Positions 37,101-45,807 of a stretch of DNA of 64,000 bases are shown piece after piece (position 1 is the first letter of the stretch; each line of letters starts with the position of its first letter). Source of the DNA: Balneolaceae bacterium UBA7797 (lineage in GTDB: Bacteria; Bacteroidota; Rhodothermia; Balneolales; Balneolaceae); assembly GCA_002480645.1 (NCBI GenBank), contig DLCN01000031.1, forward strand, positions 121,297 to 185,296, given 5' to 3'. Below the pieces are notes generated by a model. That model searched no databases. It saw only the letters and a list, made by a program, of their open reading frames with translations, and was not told where the DNA came from. The position numbers were made by a program, and so were the translations under genes.

Positions 37101-39720
37101 AACTATGCTTGAGTATGGTTTTGATTACTTCTACATCAATGTTATTGTGGATGGATCTCCATATGAAACTCTGGATATTACTGATATGGGAAATCTGTGG
37201 AACGATGGTGGATATTATACAACCATGCTGGATATCTCACATCTTGCCGGATTAGATAATGTTGAATTCTGGTTCATAATGACTTCTGATGGTTCATATG
37301 CAGAAGGTTTTGGAGCCTTCTTTGATAACGTGGAAGTATGGGTAGATGAAGCTCCCTACTACACTAATATGACCGGAGGAACAGTACCTGCCGGAGGATC
37401 TGAAGATATCACCGTAACAGCTAAAACGGCTCTTTTTGATGAAGGTGAGTTTTCATTAGTAACATTTATCAGTAGTGATGATCCGGGTACCTATTTGTAT
37501 GGGCCTTTATATCATGAAATGTACTTCGAAAGCAGATTTATCGACCTTTCTTTCGATGAGTATTACAGTTATCTGGGAGAAGTTGATCCTGATACTGCGC
37601 TTACCTATCCGCTTACTATCACTAACAATGGGGTGGTAGATGCAGGCTATTACGCCGATGTGTATCTGAACGGTGGATACTATGGCGAAATGTCATTAAA
37701 AGCTCCCGCTGAAAAGAAAGTAGCTTCTGATAAACCAAAAGCTGCCAAATTCAACGGTTCTGATTATATCGAGGTTCTTCGTAACAGAAAACTGAGTGAT
37801 ATGAGCAGAATGGAGCCTATTAAAGCAAAATCCAAGGATGCTGCTTTTAAATCGACGCTCACACCTACTTTAAACGCTTCTGGACTTTATTATGAAGGTT
37901 TTGATAGTGGCGAACTACCGGATGGATGGAGTGTGATGGATTATTCATTAGGACTCGGTCATGCCTGGGATGTTCAGAACTATGGAACTGTGGAAGAACC
38001 ATACTATGCACTTGGTGTAGGCGATCCAATGGAGTTATTCATGTATGATTATACGATGACCGAAGCATGGTCGCCGGTAATGACTGCAGCGGATGTTCCA
38101 TTTTCAGAGTCTATCTACCTTGAGTTTACTTATTCATTCCTGGTTGAATCCGGTTGGGATGTTGCTTCGGCATACATCGTGACACTCGATGAAACCGAAA
38201 TGATCGACGAAATCTACTATATGGGAAGTACTGAAGATAACTTCATGAACAATGGTGGATTTTACACTGCGAATTACAACCTGGATATGATCAGGGATAA
38301 AGAATTCATGCTAGTATTTGTAATGGAATCTGACGGTGGTGTTCAATCTAATTGGGCATTGTTTGATGATATCTATTTATATACCAGTGATAAGATCGCA
38401 TATGTAGAACCACATATGGGAATGGTTGATTCAGGTGCAACTGCTCAGCTTGATGTAACGATCAGAGCAGAATACTTAGGACCAGGTGAATACTATGCAA
38501 CAACCATACTCGAATACTATAACGATGATGAATGGTTGTATGGATATGATATGAACGAAACAGGATTCTACATTCCTAACGATGTTCCGGTGGCAAATCC
38601 TGATACTCTGATGGTACTGGCAGGTGATGTTATTCCATTCGATTTATTGGAAACCGCACTTTTAGCCAATGATGAGGATTCTGATTATCTGTGGCTTGAT
38701 TACGCCACCGATCCGGTTCATGGTTCCTTCAAATGGTTATCATTGTATGATGAACAACCAAGTTATGTAGCTCCGATAAACTTCGACGGTGAAGACATGT
38801 TCGAATACGTAGTTACCGACGGTTATGATTACAGCACCGGAACAGTCGTTATTAAAGTGATGGCAGAACCGGCATTCGTAACTGGAACCAACCTGCAATA
38901 TGTATTCCTGGAAGATGAAACACTGACTCTAAGCACCATGACTCTGGCAGCCGGAGTGGGTGGTATGGATACCGATCTGTTCGTATGGGGTTCTTCAATG
39001 CATGAAAGTGTAATGATGGATCACAGCGAATCAGAACATACGATCACGTTCAGTGCCACAGAAGATTTCTTCGGTCAGGCTTCTGTAATGCTGTATGTTG
39101 GTCACCACGACGAGCCAATGGATTCTGTAGAAGTATCTATTGTGATTGCCCCTGTTAATGATGCTCCTGTAGCAGGTTTTGAAGCTACTCAAGGCGGAAA
39201 TGATGGTGGTAACAATTATGTAGAATTTGCTAATACATCGAATGATTCTCGTGATCCGAATGGCGCTATTGTTTCATATGCTTGGAACTTTGGTGATGGT
39301 GCTACCAGCGATGAACAGCATCCAACTCATATGTACGATGCCGTAGGTGATTATACAGTTACCCTTATCGTAACAGATAATGAAGGGGAGACAGACTCAT
39401 TCGAACAGCAACTCACCATCGATGTAGTTACGGCTACTGAGGTTGGTGAAATGCCGGTTGAATTTGCCCTAAAGCAGAACTATCCAAACCCATTTAACCC
39501 GACAACCAACATAAGTTATGCATTGCCTGAGGCTTCTAAAGTAACTCTGGCTGTATATAATATGCTTGGACAAAAAGTGGCTGAATTGGTGAACGGAAGT
39601 ATGCCTGCAGGTAATCATACCGTATCGTTTGATGCAGGTGGTTTGTCATCCGGTATTTATATATACCGAATACAAGCTGGCGATTTCATACAAACCAAGA
39701 AAATGTCGCTTATTAAATAG
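34192..39720 (+). CDS. T9SS-exported subtilisin-like (S8) protease with repeated modules
   Basis: 1842 residues with a signal peptide (FTLLFAFLSINSFAQ). About 30-130 resembles a subtilase propeptide. A jelly-roll/MAM-like domain (about 160-305) is inserted before the catalytic domain, which begins at IQWGLHNDG. The catalytic triad is visible: Asp358 (VVFDDGVDFSHPDL), His424 (HGTHVAG) and Ser599 (GTSMASPH), with the oxyanion Asn in ISAGND. Downstream there are two copies of a module made of a P-x-T-I-T-N-type Ig domain, a basic KAP-S/A-EK linker and a jelly-roll domain. Then come an Ig-like ANDEDSD segment, a VNDAP domain, a PKD repeat (WNFGDGATS) and a T9SS type A sorting domain. All triad residues are intact, so an active surface protease is expected. 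It stands alone between two terminators, amid the cohesin/dockerin genes, and may process or remodel them (inference). Confidence 0.93.
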   Translation: MRKQIIFSFTLLFAFLSINSFAQDVTEIDGRKAVANRVIVKFDSKALNVKGKTISTEELARPVKTKFNAEMVSQLNSMNIQEWSVEGDLESVLSELNKLPGVKAFPNYIFSREEFDVEMLESELKGKVSSGLSTSDREYVSRVNFDGTGKITSISALGQVFNEDFNDSLAVDSTWIVHDYSGEGAAFMLVENDPDDFLFMSYNSTDSLVDAEGGVFSPILDLSGLDSTKSYRLRMDIFNGYAGYTEIGYETYGGDWDWFEVTDYDQFVWMDISGLVGDTVQFYVYSEAYEVAPGDLVFAFDNMLIEEYPVDDALIEIQWGLHNDGLFSSSSVEGADVSAFDAWTVTTGDSSTVIVVFDDGVDFSHPDLMNNAWVNPGEDIDGDGMITDADWNGLDDDGNGFPDDFWGWSAVYDDNSFLNPGSFHGTHVAGIIGAEGGNGIGVSGVSQDVSLISVMIFDENGYTNTYAIMLGYEYISSLLENDVPITAINQSWGGGRLFGYESNERYVEVMSAYAMHHASFGALWVISAGNDELDRDNQNFYSVPNNIQAPNIITVASTNDADELSWFSDGGIRTVDIAAPGSNIVSTLPGGYGYLSGTSMASPHVTGAVALAKSQYPDETGLDLIARILSTGDLVDGLVGSFGEGERLNAFAAVDPAGAGMDAGLIPTHETAYFQRTYLDMSAYTVIGFLNNTEDPVTINSIDISGADAASFMVDGGYDGYEVATGGAVGVPVMFDNMGSFEELVATATISTSAGDVVIGLNGREQGFPSMSIDPLYADMGTVPVGTELTSTFTITNDGDADLNYGFAQMLFSYDEYYSTADDDLISFKAPSEKSELKPKVDQVEFINRLTTEVLANRESELPKIKYVPGTHERREMGGPEVLFSDSLNDAEVTMAQWETLAWGSEPGADETFELVDYVDAGNKVFLAGDFADGYLDNTVAIAIPPAFNFSELSSEDPVMSPAYLVFDYSTMLEYGFDYFYINVIVDGSPYETLDITDMGNLWNDGGYYTTMLDISHLAGLDNVEFWFIMTSDGSYAEGFGAFFDNVEVWVDEAPYYTNMTGGTVPAGGSEDITVTAKTALFDEGEFSLVTFISSDDPGTYLYGPLYHEMYFESRFIDLSFDEYYSYLGEVDPDTALTYPLTITNNGVVDAGYYADVYLNGGYYGEMSLKAPAEKKVASDKPKAAKFNGSDYIEVLRNRKLSDMSRMEPIKAKSKDAAFKSTLTPTLNASGLYYEGFDSGELPDGWSVMDYSLGLGHAWDVQNYGTVEEPYYALGVGDPMELFMYDYTMTEAWSPVMTAADVPFSESIYLEFTYSFLVESGWDVASAYIVTLDETEMIDEIYYMGSTEDNFMNNGGFYTANYNLDMIRDKEFMLVFVMESDGGVQSNWALFDDIYLYTSDKIAYVEPHMGMVDSGATAQLDVTIRAEYLGPGEYYATTILEYYNDDEWLYGYDMNETGFYIPNDVPVANPDTLMVLAGDVIPFDLLETALLANDEDSDYLWLDYATDPVHGSFKWLSLYDEQPSYVAPINFDGEDMFEYVVTDGYDYSTGTVVIKVMAEPAFVTGTNLQYVFLEDETLTLSTMTLAAGVGGMDTDLFVWGSSMHESVMMDHSESEHTITFSATEDFFGQASVMLYVGHHDEPMDSVEVSIVIAPVNDAPVAGFEATQGGNDGGNNYVEFANTSNDSRDPNGAIVSYAWNFGDGATSDEQHPTHMYDAVGDYTVTLIVTDNEGETDSFEQQLTIDVVTATEVGEMPVEFALKQNYPNPFNPTTNISYALPEASKVTLAVYNMLGQKVAELVNGSMPAGNHTVSFDAGGLSSGIYIYRIQAGDFIQTKKMSLIK

Positions 39721-39721
39721 A

Positions 39722-39733
39722 AAGCGTACGCTT
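39722..39733. repeat. Perfect 12-bp palindrome after the protease stop
   Basis: AAGCGTACGCTT is its own reverse complement and begins 2 bases after the TAG stop, 8 bases before the terminator stem. Meaning unknown; it may be chance or part of a longer 3' structure. Confidence 0.35.
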
Positions 39734-39740
39734 AAAATTG

Positions 39741-39771
39741 AAAAGCCGGGCAGAGATGTCCGGCTTTTTTT
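39741..39771 (+). terminator. Intrinsic terminator after the protease gene
   Basis: AAGCCGGGCA and TGTCCGGCTT pair over ten positions (one G-T) around the loop GAGA, followed by a T-run. Same stem sequence family as the terminators at 44955 and 63395. Confidence 0.88.
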
Positions 39772-40182
39772 ATGTCAAAAAATTCACATAAAATTTATAA
39801 ATATAGTCGATAAAATTATAATGATTAAAATATTTAATTGTATTGGATTTTTTATAAAATTAATTAGGTAATCAGCCCTATTCTAATGTTAAATATCATC
39901 CAATTGTTTTGGATAATGCGATTTTATTTATATATATCAACAGCCTTAATAAAGGCGTAATGTTTGTTAGGATGGGTTTTATGTTTGGGGTACAAAAACA
40001 GGCAACTCAGTTCTCTTGAGCCTTTGATCTTCTTGGGTCGAAGGATTATGTAACTCAAACGTTAAGTCTGGCGATAATATTTATTGTATAAATTGTATAT
40101 AACTCAATAAATATTTGTTGATCTAAGATTATATAGATCATTAAAAGTGAAGTGAATTTCACAAATACAAATAAGGGTACAA
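39772..40182 (+). promoter_or_regulatory. Intergenic region / long leader of pair 2, with candidate -7 box
   Basis: This 411-base gene-free stretch is AT-rich. At 39980-39987 TATGTTTG (then GGG) matches the TAnnTTTG -7 box, but no well-spaced TTG was found; it would give a leader of about 190 bases. Small stem-loops are visible: ATCCAA/TTGGAT at 39898-39914 before the box, TGATCT/AGATCA at 40119-40140, and GTGAA/TTCAC at 40152-40162 just before the gene. No known riboswitch was recognised and no credible small gene was seen. Confidence 0.4.
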
Positions 40183-43100
40183 ATGAAAAAACGAATACTA
40201 TTCAGTTTAGTATTGCTCTTTGTGTATGGTCCTCTCTTTGCAGGATTACATTCAATTACACGAGAGAGCGAAGCAACCATAGATACTGTATTAGCCGATT
40301 CAGTAACTATTACTTTTGAGGTTAATCTAGCTGTTCAACAGGAGTTAGGTAATTTCGATCCGGTAATACACACTCCAAAAATTGCCGGTTCATTTACCGG
40401 ATGGCAGACAAGTGCTGTAGAACTTCAATTAGCCTATGATACCACCTACGCTGCCACGTTTAAATTTGACACAGATGGTCCGAACAGTGACCTTCAATAC
40501 AAATTTATCTGGGAAGATTCAGCTGGTGTGGCCACGTGGGAGTTTATAGAAGGTACATCAAGCGGAAACAGAGAATATTCACTGTCTGCAGACGATACCT
40601 TGACTTCCTTTTTCAGTGATATGGGCTATGAAAATTTAAGTTCAGGATCGTCCACGGAGCAATTCGATGTGATGTTCTCCGTAAACATGGATGTTCCTGT
40701 AGATCTCGGAGTATTCAATCCCGATTCTATGGAAGTTGTTGTAGTTGGTAACTTCAATGGTTGGGATACTCATTCCGGTGCTCCTCTTACTTTTAATGGG
40801 ACGAATTATGACGGTGAGTTCAGAATGGATCTGGTGCCGGGAGATACACTGATCTATAAATATTTGATCGTGGATGGCGATGAGGTTTTTTGGGATGAAC
40901 CATTAGGTTCTGCTTATGATGACAGAGAACTTATTGTTACCGGTACGGATATCGATAGTGATTCCACCATTGAGGTAGTATCAGGTGCTGAATATTTTGG
41001 TATTCAAACCTCCATCGATTATGCCAAAACCTTAGAAAATGGTCATGGTGTTTTTGTTAAAGCACTGGTCACTACTCCAAGTCTGGAATCTGCTTCAAGA
41101 ACCTCCTTCTTTATGCAGGAAGATGGGGTAGGACTAAATGTATTCCTGTATGGTACACCAATAGCCTGGGTAAATCCGGGGGATAGTGTATATGTAGCCG
41201 GTAATATCGAAACCTATAATGAATTGAAAGAGATCGTACTGAAGGATATTTCGGATGTACACATAATCTCAACCGGGAATACGGTGCCTGAACCTCCGGT
41301 TATCACTTATGATCAATACTGGAATGGTGGCACTTACTTAACCGATACGGATAAACTGATGGGTACTCTGGTTCGAATCAACGGATTAACCACCGACCCG
41401 ACAACCTGGCCGGCTGATCCGGAACAGGGATCTGCAACGGTTACTGCCACTGATGATGACGGAAACACTTATCGAATCAGATTACTAGGACAGACAAGTG
41501 CTATGGCGGTTTATCCACCTGAACGATTTGATATTGTGGCAATACTGGGGACCTATTATACCAGTCAGCTGCACCCGCGATTCGATTTTGATATCATTGA
41601 ATCATCAGAGCCTACTCAAACCAAACAGGTTACCTTTAAGGTGAACACTGCGATGCAGCAGGATCTGATGAATTTCATGCCCGACAGTCATTCCGTTAAA
41701 GTTACCGGAACCTTTACCAACTGGACCACACCTGATGGATTGGCAATGGTCGCTGAAAATGATTCGATCTATTCTGTGACTGCCGATCTGAATGTAAACA
41801 TCGGGGATACAGTTCGATATAAATTCCTTCTGGTGGATGAATTCACGGGTAATTTCGACTGGGAATCTCCGGATCCTGCAAACCCTGCAACTATCGGAGA
41901 ATTCAGTGACCGATACTTTATCGTAGAAGATACCCTGGATCTGGAATTACCTGTCGCAGATTATCAGGATGTCTCTAGGGCTGATCTGGATGTGTACACC
42001 TATCCGCTTCATACCCTGCAGGAAGTGAGAGACACAACTTATGGCACACATATCGCTTTTGAAGGAATTGTAACCAGAACAACTACTAATTTTGTATATG
42101 TGCAGGATGAGACTGCGGCCACTATGATATTCAGCCGTAACTGGTTCAACGACAATCTGGCCATCAAGTTTAATATGGAAGCGAATAGCGGAGGTATTGA
42201 ACCGGGAGATCTGCTCCGTGCAGCCGCTGTGGTATCAGACTATCAGGGATTACATGAAATGATCGAGATCCATGCCTGGGATGTGATATCCAGAGATAAT
42301 CAATTACCTGATTATCAGGAAATTACTTTGACAGATATAGCTAACAACGGAGAAGAATACGAAAGTGAACTGGTTACACTGAATGATCTGCAATTCGCTT
42401 ACTTCGTTGATACATTATATGCCAACTACCGGTATGACATTACCAATAAAGATATGACCGAATCCGGCTCGATCTTTATTCAGGGTTCGGCAAACAGTGA
42501 ATGGGCATGGCAGCCGGCACCTGAAGCTCTATTTGGTTTTTCCGGTGTAGTGAAACAGATCGATTTTTATAATAATGAAGGTGTAATTGCAGGAAATACC
42601 TATGTGATAGCTCCGCATTATTATTCTGATATAAGTGTGTATGGAATGCCGTTTGATGCCGCCTTTGAAACCGAACCGGTTCGTGCACTAATTGATGATA
42701 CCCTCGATTATCCTATCAATTTAGTCCATCTCGGGGGGACTCCAATCAATGCTTTTGAGTTCACTGTGCATTTCGACCCATCAGTGATCGAGATCGTTTC
42801 CGGAGATCAGACCGGAACTCTTACCGATGACTTTATGGTGGTTTCAAATACACCCGAAGCCGGAAAACTTGTCGTATCGGGTGCTAATGTGGAAGCGGTG
42901 GCAGATACCGGTTTATTCTACATGCTCGAAGTACGAACGCTGAGTGGTGGCTATTCCGATATCTGGTTCTCCAATATGCTCATCAACGAGGAGTATATGG
43001 ATGATGCCTATTCCTATGCTGATGTATTCACCCGATTGTGCGGCGATGTTACCAACGATAAGACCATCAGTTCGCTGGATGCAAGTCATGTACTTCGTCA

Positions 43101-43890
43101 CACGGTTTTCCTCACTCCGGAATTTCCATTGACCGGGGATGATTCAACGGCTGCTGATGTGACCGGAAACGGAGATATCAGCGCGTTCGATGCCGCTTTT
43201 ATTCTTCAGTATGAAGTAGGTATGATCCCGAAACTCGGTTGTGGAAATAATGCGTTGAAGGTAAAACCAGTGGCAACCAACGGTTTCTGGGAAATCGAAA
43301 ATCTGACGGATGAAACTATACAGGTTAAACTCAATTTCAACGGCAATGACTTTGAGGTATATTCAGCTCAATTAGAACTGAATGTGTCCGATGCCGTTTC
43401 TTTTAAAGGAGTAGAAGGCTTACCAAAAGGTTGGAGTTCGGTCACCAATAAGGTAGACGATAAGCTTTACATCTCCATGTATGGTTTGGCTCCGCTTGAA
43501 ACGACAGAACTAACGGTTAGCTTTACCTCAGAAACAACGGATGCTTCCTCATCAGTGAGTGGTACGCTACAGCTCAATGAGAATCTGCTAGCTGACTTGG
43601 CAGAACTCACCTTAGCTGAGATCCCGGACGCTTTTGATCTGCTTCAGAACTATCCGAATCCTTTTAATCCTAGCACAAACATCAGTTATGCATTGCCTGA
43701 AAAAGCTAATGTAGAATTGAGTATCTATAATATGTTGGGGCAAAAGGTCGCTCAGTTAGTGAATACGTCTCAGGAAGCCGGTACGTACACGGTGAATTGG
43801 AATGCAGGAAGTTTAAGTAGCGGTGTTTATATTTACCGACTTTCTACCGGAAATCAATCCATTACCAAACGCATGATGTTGATCAAATAA
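40183..43890 (+). CDS. T9SS-exported starch-binding-like / cohesin / dockerin protein (pair 2)
   Basis: 1235 residues with a signal peptide (FSLVLLFVYGPLFAG). Three starch-binding-like (CBM20/48-type) beta domains are recognised by GSFTGW, GNFNGW and GTFTNW followed by Y-K-F/Y strands, at about residues 45-150, 160-265 and 485-590. OB-fold-like domains (about 268-380 and 610-710) lie after the second and third. A cohesin-like domain (about 825-945) precedes a dockerin whose two calcium loops start at Asp955 and Asp992 (D-V-T-x-D/N-x with Asp at loop position 12). A second cohesin-like domain and a T9SS type A sorting domain (QNYPNPFNPSTN) follow. Carrying both cohesin and dockerin, it could bridge components. 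The GxFxxW motifs suggest alpha-glucan binding, but no catalytic domain is present. The next gene overlaps by one base (TAATG), so the two are translationally coupled. Confidence 0.85.
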   Translation: MKKRILFSLVLLFVYGPLFAGLHSITRESEATIDTVLADSVTITFEVNLAVQQELGNFDPVIHTPKIAGSFTGWQTSAVELQLAYDTTYAATFKFDTDGPNSDLQYKFIWEDSAGVATWEFIEGTSSGNREYSLSADDTLTSFFSDMGYENLSSGSSTEQFDVMFSVNMDVPVDLGVFNPDSMEVVVVGNFNGWDTHSGAPLTFNGTNYDGEFRMDLVPGDTLIYKYLIVDGDEVFWDEPLGSAYDDRELIVTGTDIDSDSTIEVVSGAEYFGIQTSIDYAKTLENGHGVFVKALVTTPSLESASRTSFFMQEDGVGLNVFLYGTPIAWVNPGDSVYVAGNIETYNELKEIVLKDISDVHIISTGNTVPEPPVITYDQYWNGGTYLTDTDKLMGTLVRINGLTTDPTTWPADPEQGSATVTATDDDGNTYRIRLLGQTSAMAVYPPERFDIVAILGTYYTSQLHPRFDFDIIESSEPTQTKQVTFKVNTAMQQDLMNFMPDSHSVKVTGTFTNWTTPDGLAMVAENDSIYSVTADLNVNIGDTVRYKFLLVDEFTGNFDWESPDPANPATIGEFSDRYFIVEDTLDLELPVADYQDVSRADLDVYTYPLHTLQEVRDTTYGTHIAFEGIVTRTTTNFVYVQDETAATMIFSRNWFNDNLAIKFNMEANSGGIEPGDLLRAAAVVSDYQGLHEMIEIHAWDVISRDNQLPDYQEITLTDIANNGEEYESELVTLNDLQFAYFVDTLYANYRYDITNKDMTESGSIFIQGSANSEWAWQPAPEALFGFSGVVKQIDFYNNEGVIAGNTYVIAPHYYSDISVYGMPFDAAFETEPVRALIDDTLDYPINLVHLGGTPINAFEFTVHFDPSVIEIVSGDQTGTLTDDFMVVSNTPEAGKLVVSGANVEAVADTGLFYMLEVRTLSGGYSDIWFSNMLINEEYMDDAYSYADVFTRLCGDVTNDKTISSLDASHVLRHTVFLTPEFPLTGDDSTAADVTGNGDISAFDAAFILQYEVGMIPKLGCGNNALKVKPVATNGFWEIENLTDETIQVKLNFNGNDFEVYSAQLELNVSDAVSFKGVEGLPKGWSSVTNKVDDKLYISMYGLAPLETTELTVSFTSETTDASSSVSGTLQLNENLLADLAELTLAEIPDAFDLLQNYPNPFNPSTNISYALPEKANVELSIYNMLGQKVAQLVNTSQEAGTYTVNWNAGSLSSGVYIYRLSTGNQSITKRMMLIK

Positions 43891-44927
43891 TGAATAGATT
43901 AACAACTTTACTGTTACTGATACTATTAGGTTTAGTCGTTCCCGAAACCGGGGTGGCTCAAACTGAGATCCTGTCTGTTCCCGACACCAGAATTACTATG
44001 TCAGATACACTGGTCCTGCCGGTGTATCTGAATCTTGATGGAAATTCTGTGAATGGAATAAGTGCGGAATTCAGCTTTGATGATACCCACTTCACGTTTC
44101 TGGACGATAACCGGGAGTCCACAATATCAGACACAGTATTAACGGCCATTAACGTAGACGGTGGCTCCATCTTTCTATCACTGGCTTCTGTGTATCCGAT
44201 CGATGCCTCAGGAGTGTTGATCTATCTTACATTCATCCCGGTTGAGGAGAAAACCTCACAGTTTGTGATCGAATCATACCGATTGGATGAGGGAGATAAA
44301 GTGATATCGGGAACCACTGCTGAGCTCAGTACGGAGCCGGAAAATACATCACCATTCATTATTGAGATCCCGGACACTTTACATTTTAAGAGTGGAGATA
44401 CCCTCTTTGTAAATTATGACGGGATGTTCGGGGATCTGGAAGATGCGATCGCTGAACTTACCGTTGAGATGACCATAGAACCGGAAGGAATATCCTTTGT
44501 TGTGGACCCGGAAAATTATGCGGTCATTATCACTTCGCCGGCCTATACCGGAGAGGCAACGTTAAGTGTAAAAGTTACGGACCCGGATGGGGCAGTTCTG
44601 GAATTCAGTATTATCATTATTGTTGATATTTCGGTAGCCAATGAGTGGGAGTCGGAAGGGGTGATGCAGTTTAAACTACATCAAAACTACCCGAATCCTT
44701 TCAATCCGAGTACCGTGATCAGATATGAACTGGCCAATAGCGGCAGGATTCAATTAACCGTATATGATCTTGCGGGACGTATGATCACCGAACTGGTGAA
44801 TGCTAAACAGTCGGCAGGAAGTCATACCGTACATTTTGATGCCTCAGGCTTATCCTCCGGGATCTATTTCTATCAGATCCGCTCAGGCTCACTGATAGAA
44901 AGCAGAAAGATGATGCTCATTAAATGA
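43890..44927 (+). CDS. T9SS-exported single-cohesin protein (pair 2)
   Basis: 345 residues with a signal peptide (LLLLILLGLVVPETGVAQ). Residues about 25-150 form one cohesin-like domain (VPDTRITMSDTLVLPVYLN start, closely like the first cohesins of the two large scaffolds). About 155-250 is an Ig/cadherin-like domain (IEIPDTLHFKSGDTLF, SPAYTG) almost identical in pattern to the penultimate domain of the scaffolds. The last about 85 residues are a T9SS type A sorting domain (HQNYPNPFNPST). It is thus a minimal version of the scaffolds, without Fn III repeats. Its ATG shares one base with the stop of the dockerin gene upstream, implying stoichiometric coupling. A strong terminator follows at 44955. 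Function inferred: a surface anchor or receptor for a dockerin. Confidence 0.85.
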   Translation: MNRLTTLLLLILLGLVVPETGVAQTEILSVPDTRITMSDTLVLPVYLNLDGNSVNGISAEFSFDDTHFTFLDDNRESTISDTVLTAINVDGGSIFLSLASVYPIDASGVLIYLTFIPVEEKTSQFVIESYRLDEGDKVISGTTAELSTEPENTSPFIIEIPDTLHFKSGDTLFVNYDGMFGDLEDAIAELTVEMTIEPEGISFVVDPENYAVIITSPAYTGEATLSVKVTDPDGAVLEFSIIIIVDISVANEWESEGVMQFKLHQNYPNPFNPSTVIRYELANSGRIQLTVYDLAGRMITELVNAKQSAGSHTVHFDASGLSSGIYFYQIRSGSLIESRKMMLIK

Positions 44928-44954
44928 TCAGATGAAATGAATCTCAATTAACCG

Positions 44955-44983
44955 AAGCCGGACAGTTTGTCCGGCTTTTTTTA
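44955..44983 (+). terminator. Intrinsic terminator after pair 2
   Basis: AAGCCGGACA and TGTCCGGCTT form a perfect 10-bp stem around GTT, followed by a T-run; 28 bases after the stop at 44927. Confidence 0.92.
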
Positions 44984-45057
44984 TTTAATACTGCATAGAT
45001 ATGCGGTGAAATAATTAAGTGGATAGTTAAAATTTGATTAAACAAACGGGCAATTAA

Positions 45058-45101
45058 CGCAATAATAATTTGAACTTTTCAAGTCTTAGTTATTTATTGC
45101 G
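45058..45101. promoter_or_regulatory. Inverted repeat upstream of the 198-residue gene
   Basis: CGCAATAA (45058-45065) and TTATTGCG (45094-45101) form a perfect 8-bp inverted repeat with a 28-base AT-rich spacer, about 90 bases before the next ATG. It could be an operator or a leader stem. The rest of the 44984-45187 gap shows no clear promoter box. Confidence 0.35.
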
Positions 45102-45187
45102 CTGTCTGAGAAAAAGATGGGATTCGGAGTACATCTGCCATGACATTGTCTGATCATTCAACCACCAATTTTTAGAGTATCAATGAT

Positions 45188-45784
45188 ATGGAAAAAAAGA
45201 TGATTAAGAATTCAGTTTGGGGCATAGCATGTTCATTTTTGCTAATTGCCGGATTTACATCACACAATTATAAAAATTCTGCATCTGAACCTGAATCTCA
45301 TCCGGGAGCTCCAAATGCCATAGAGAACAGACTCAGTTATGATGGAAAGATCTTTTTCAGAACAGAAAAAAATCCAAAAGAACGTGGGGCAGGACCAAAA
45401 GATCCTGTAAACGGGAACTACAGAAACAGATTTAAGGGGAGGGATACTTTTGATCTTCATGATGTTTCAAAACCGGGAGTTTCGATCATCAGAATAGAAT
45501 TGAATGCAGATTCGGTAACTGCTGCATTCGATAAATATGGAGAACGACCGAAATATATTAGTTCTAAAGACGATCAAGGCAGAATGGGTCTTGAACCGAA
45601 AATGCAATATGGTGCTTATGAATTTCGAAACGAGGAAAATGTATACTCGATCTATTTAATTTTTCATCGTACTCCCGGTCAGGTGGATGACTTAAAAAAG
45701 AGAATGATCGATAATAAAAGGGAAGAAATGAGGGCTCACACCCACGGACATTTGTGCGATCCGGCCATGGGGTGTAATAATTAA
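45188..45784 (+). CDS. Uncharacterised exported protein
   Basis: 198 residues that I do not recognise. ATG 45188 and an in-frame ATG 12 bases later are both possible starts. A hydrophobic segment (SVWGIACSFLLIAGF, about 9-23) looks like a signal peptide; the Cys in it lies inside the hydrophobic stretch, so a lipoprotein is unlikely. The mature part is polar and charged, with a basic stretch near residue 55-80 (RTEKNPKERGAGPKD, NRFKGRDTF) and a C-terminal HTHGHLCDPAMGCNN tail that could bind metal. It lies 23 bases before a sensor kinase gene on the same strand, so the two are probably co-transcribed. It could be a ligand-binding or accessory protein for that sensor, but this is only inference from position. 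Confidence 0.65.
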   Translation: MEKKMIKNSVWGIACSFLLIAGFTSHNYKNSASEPESHPGAPNAIENRLSYDGKIFFRTEKNPKERGAGPKDPVNGNYRNRFKGRDTFDLHDVSKPGVSIIRIELNADSVTAAFDKYGERPKYISSKDDQGRMGLEPKMQYGAYEFRNEENVYSIYLIFHRTPGQVDDLKKRMIDNKREEMRAHTHGHLCDPAMGCNN

Positions 45785-45807
45785 CTGTCTGTGATCGTGA
45801 ACGAATT

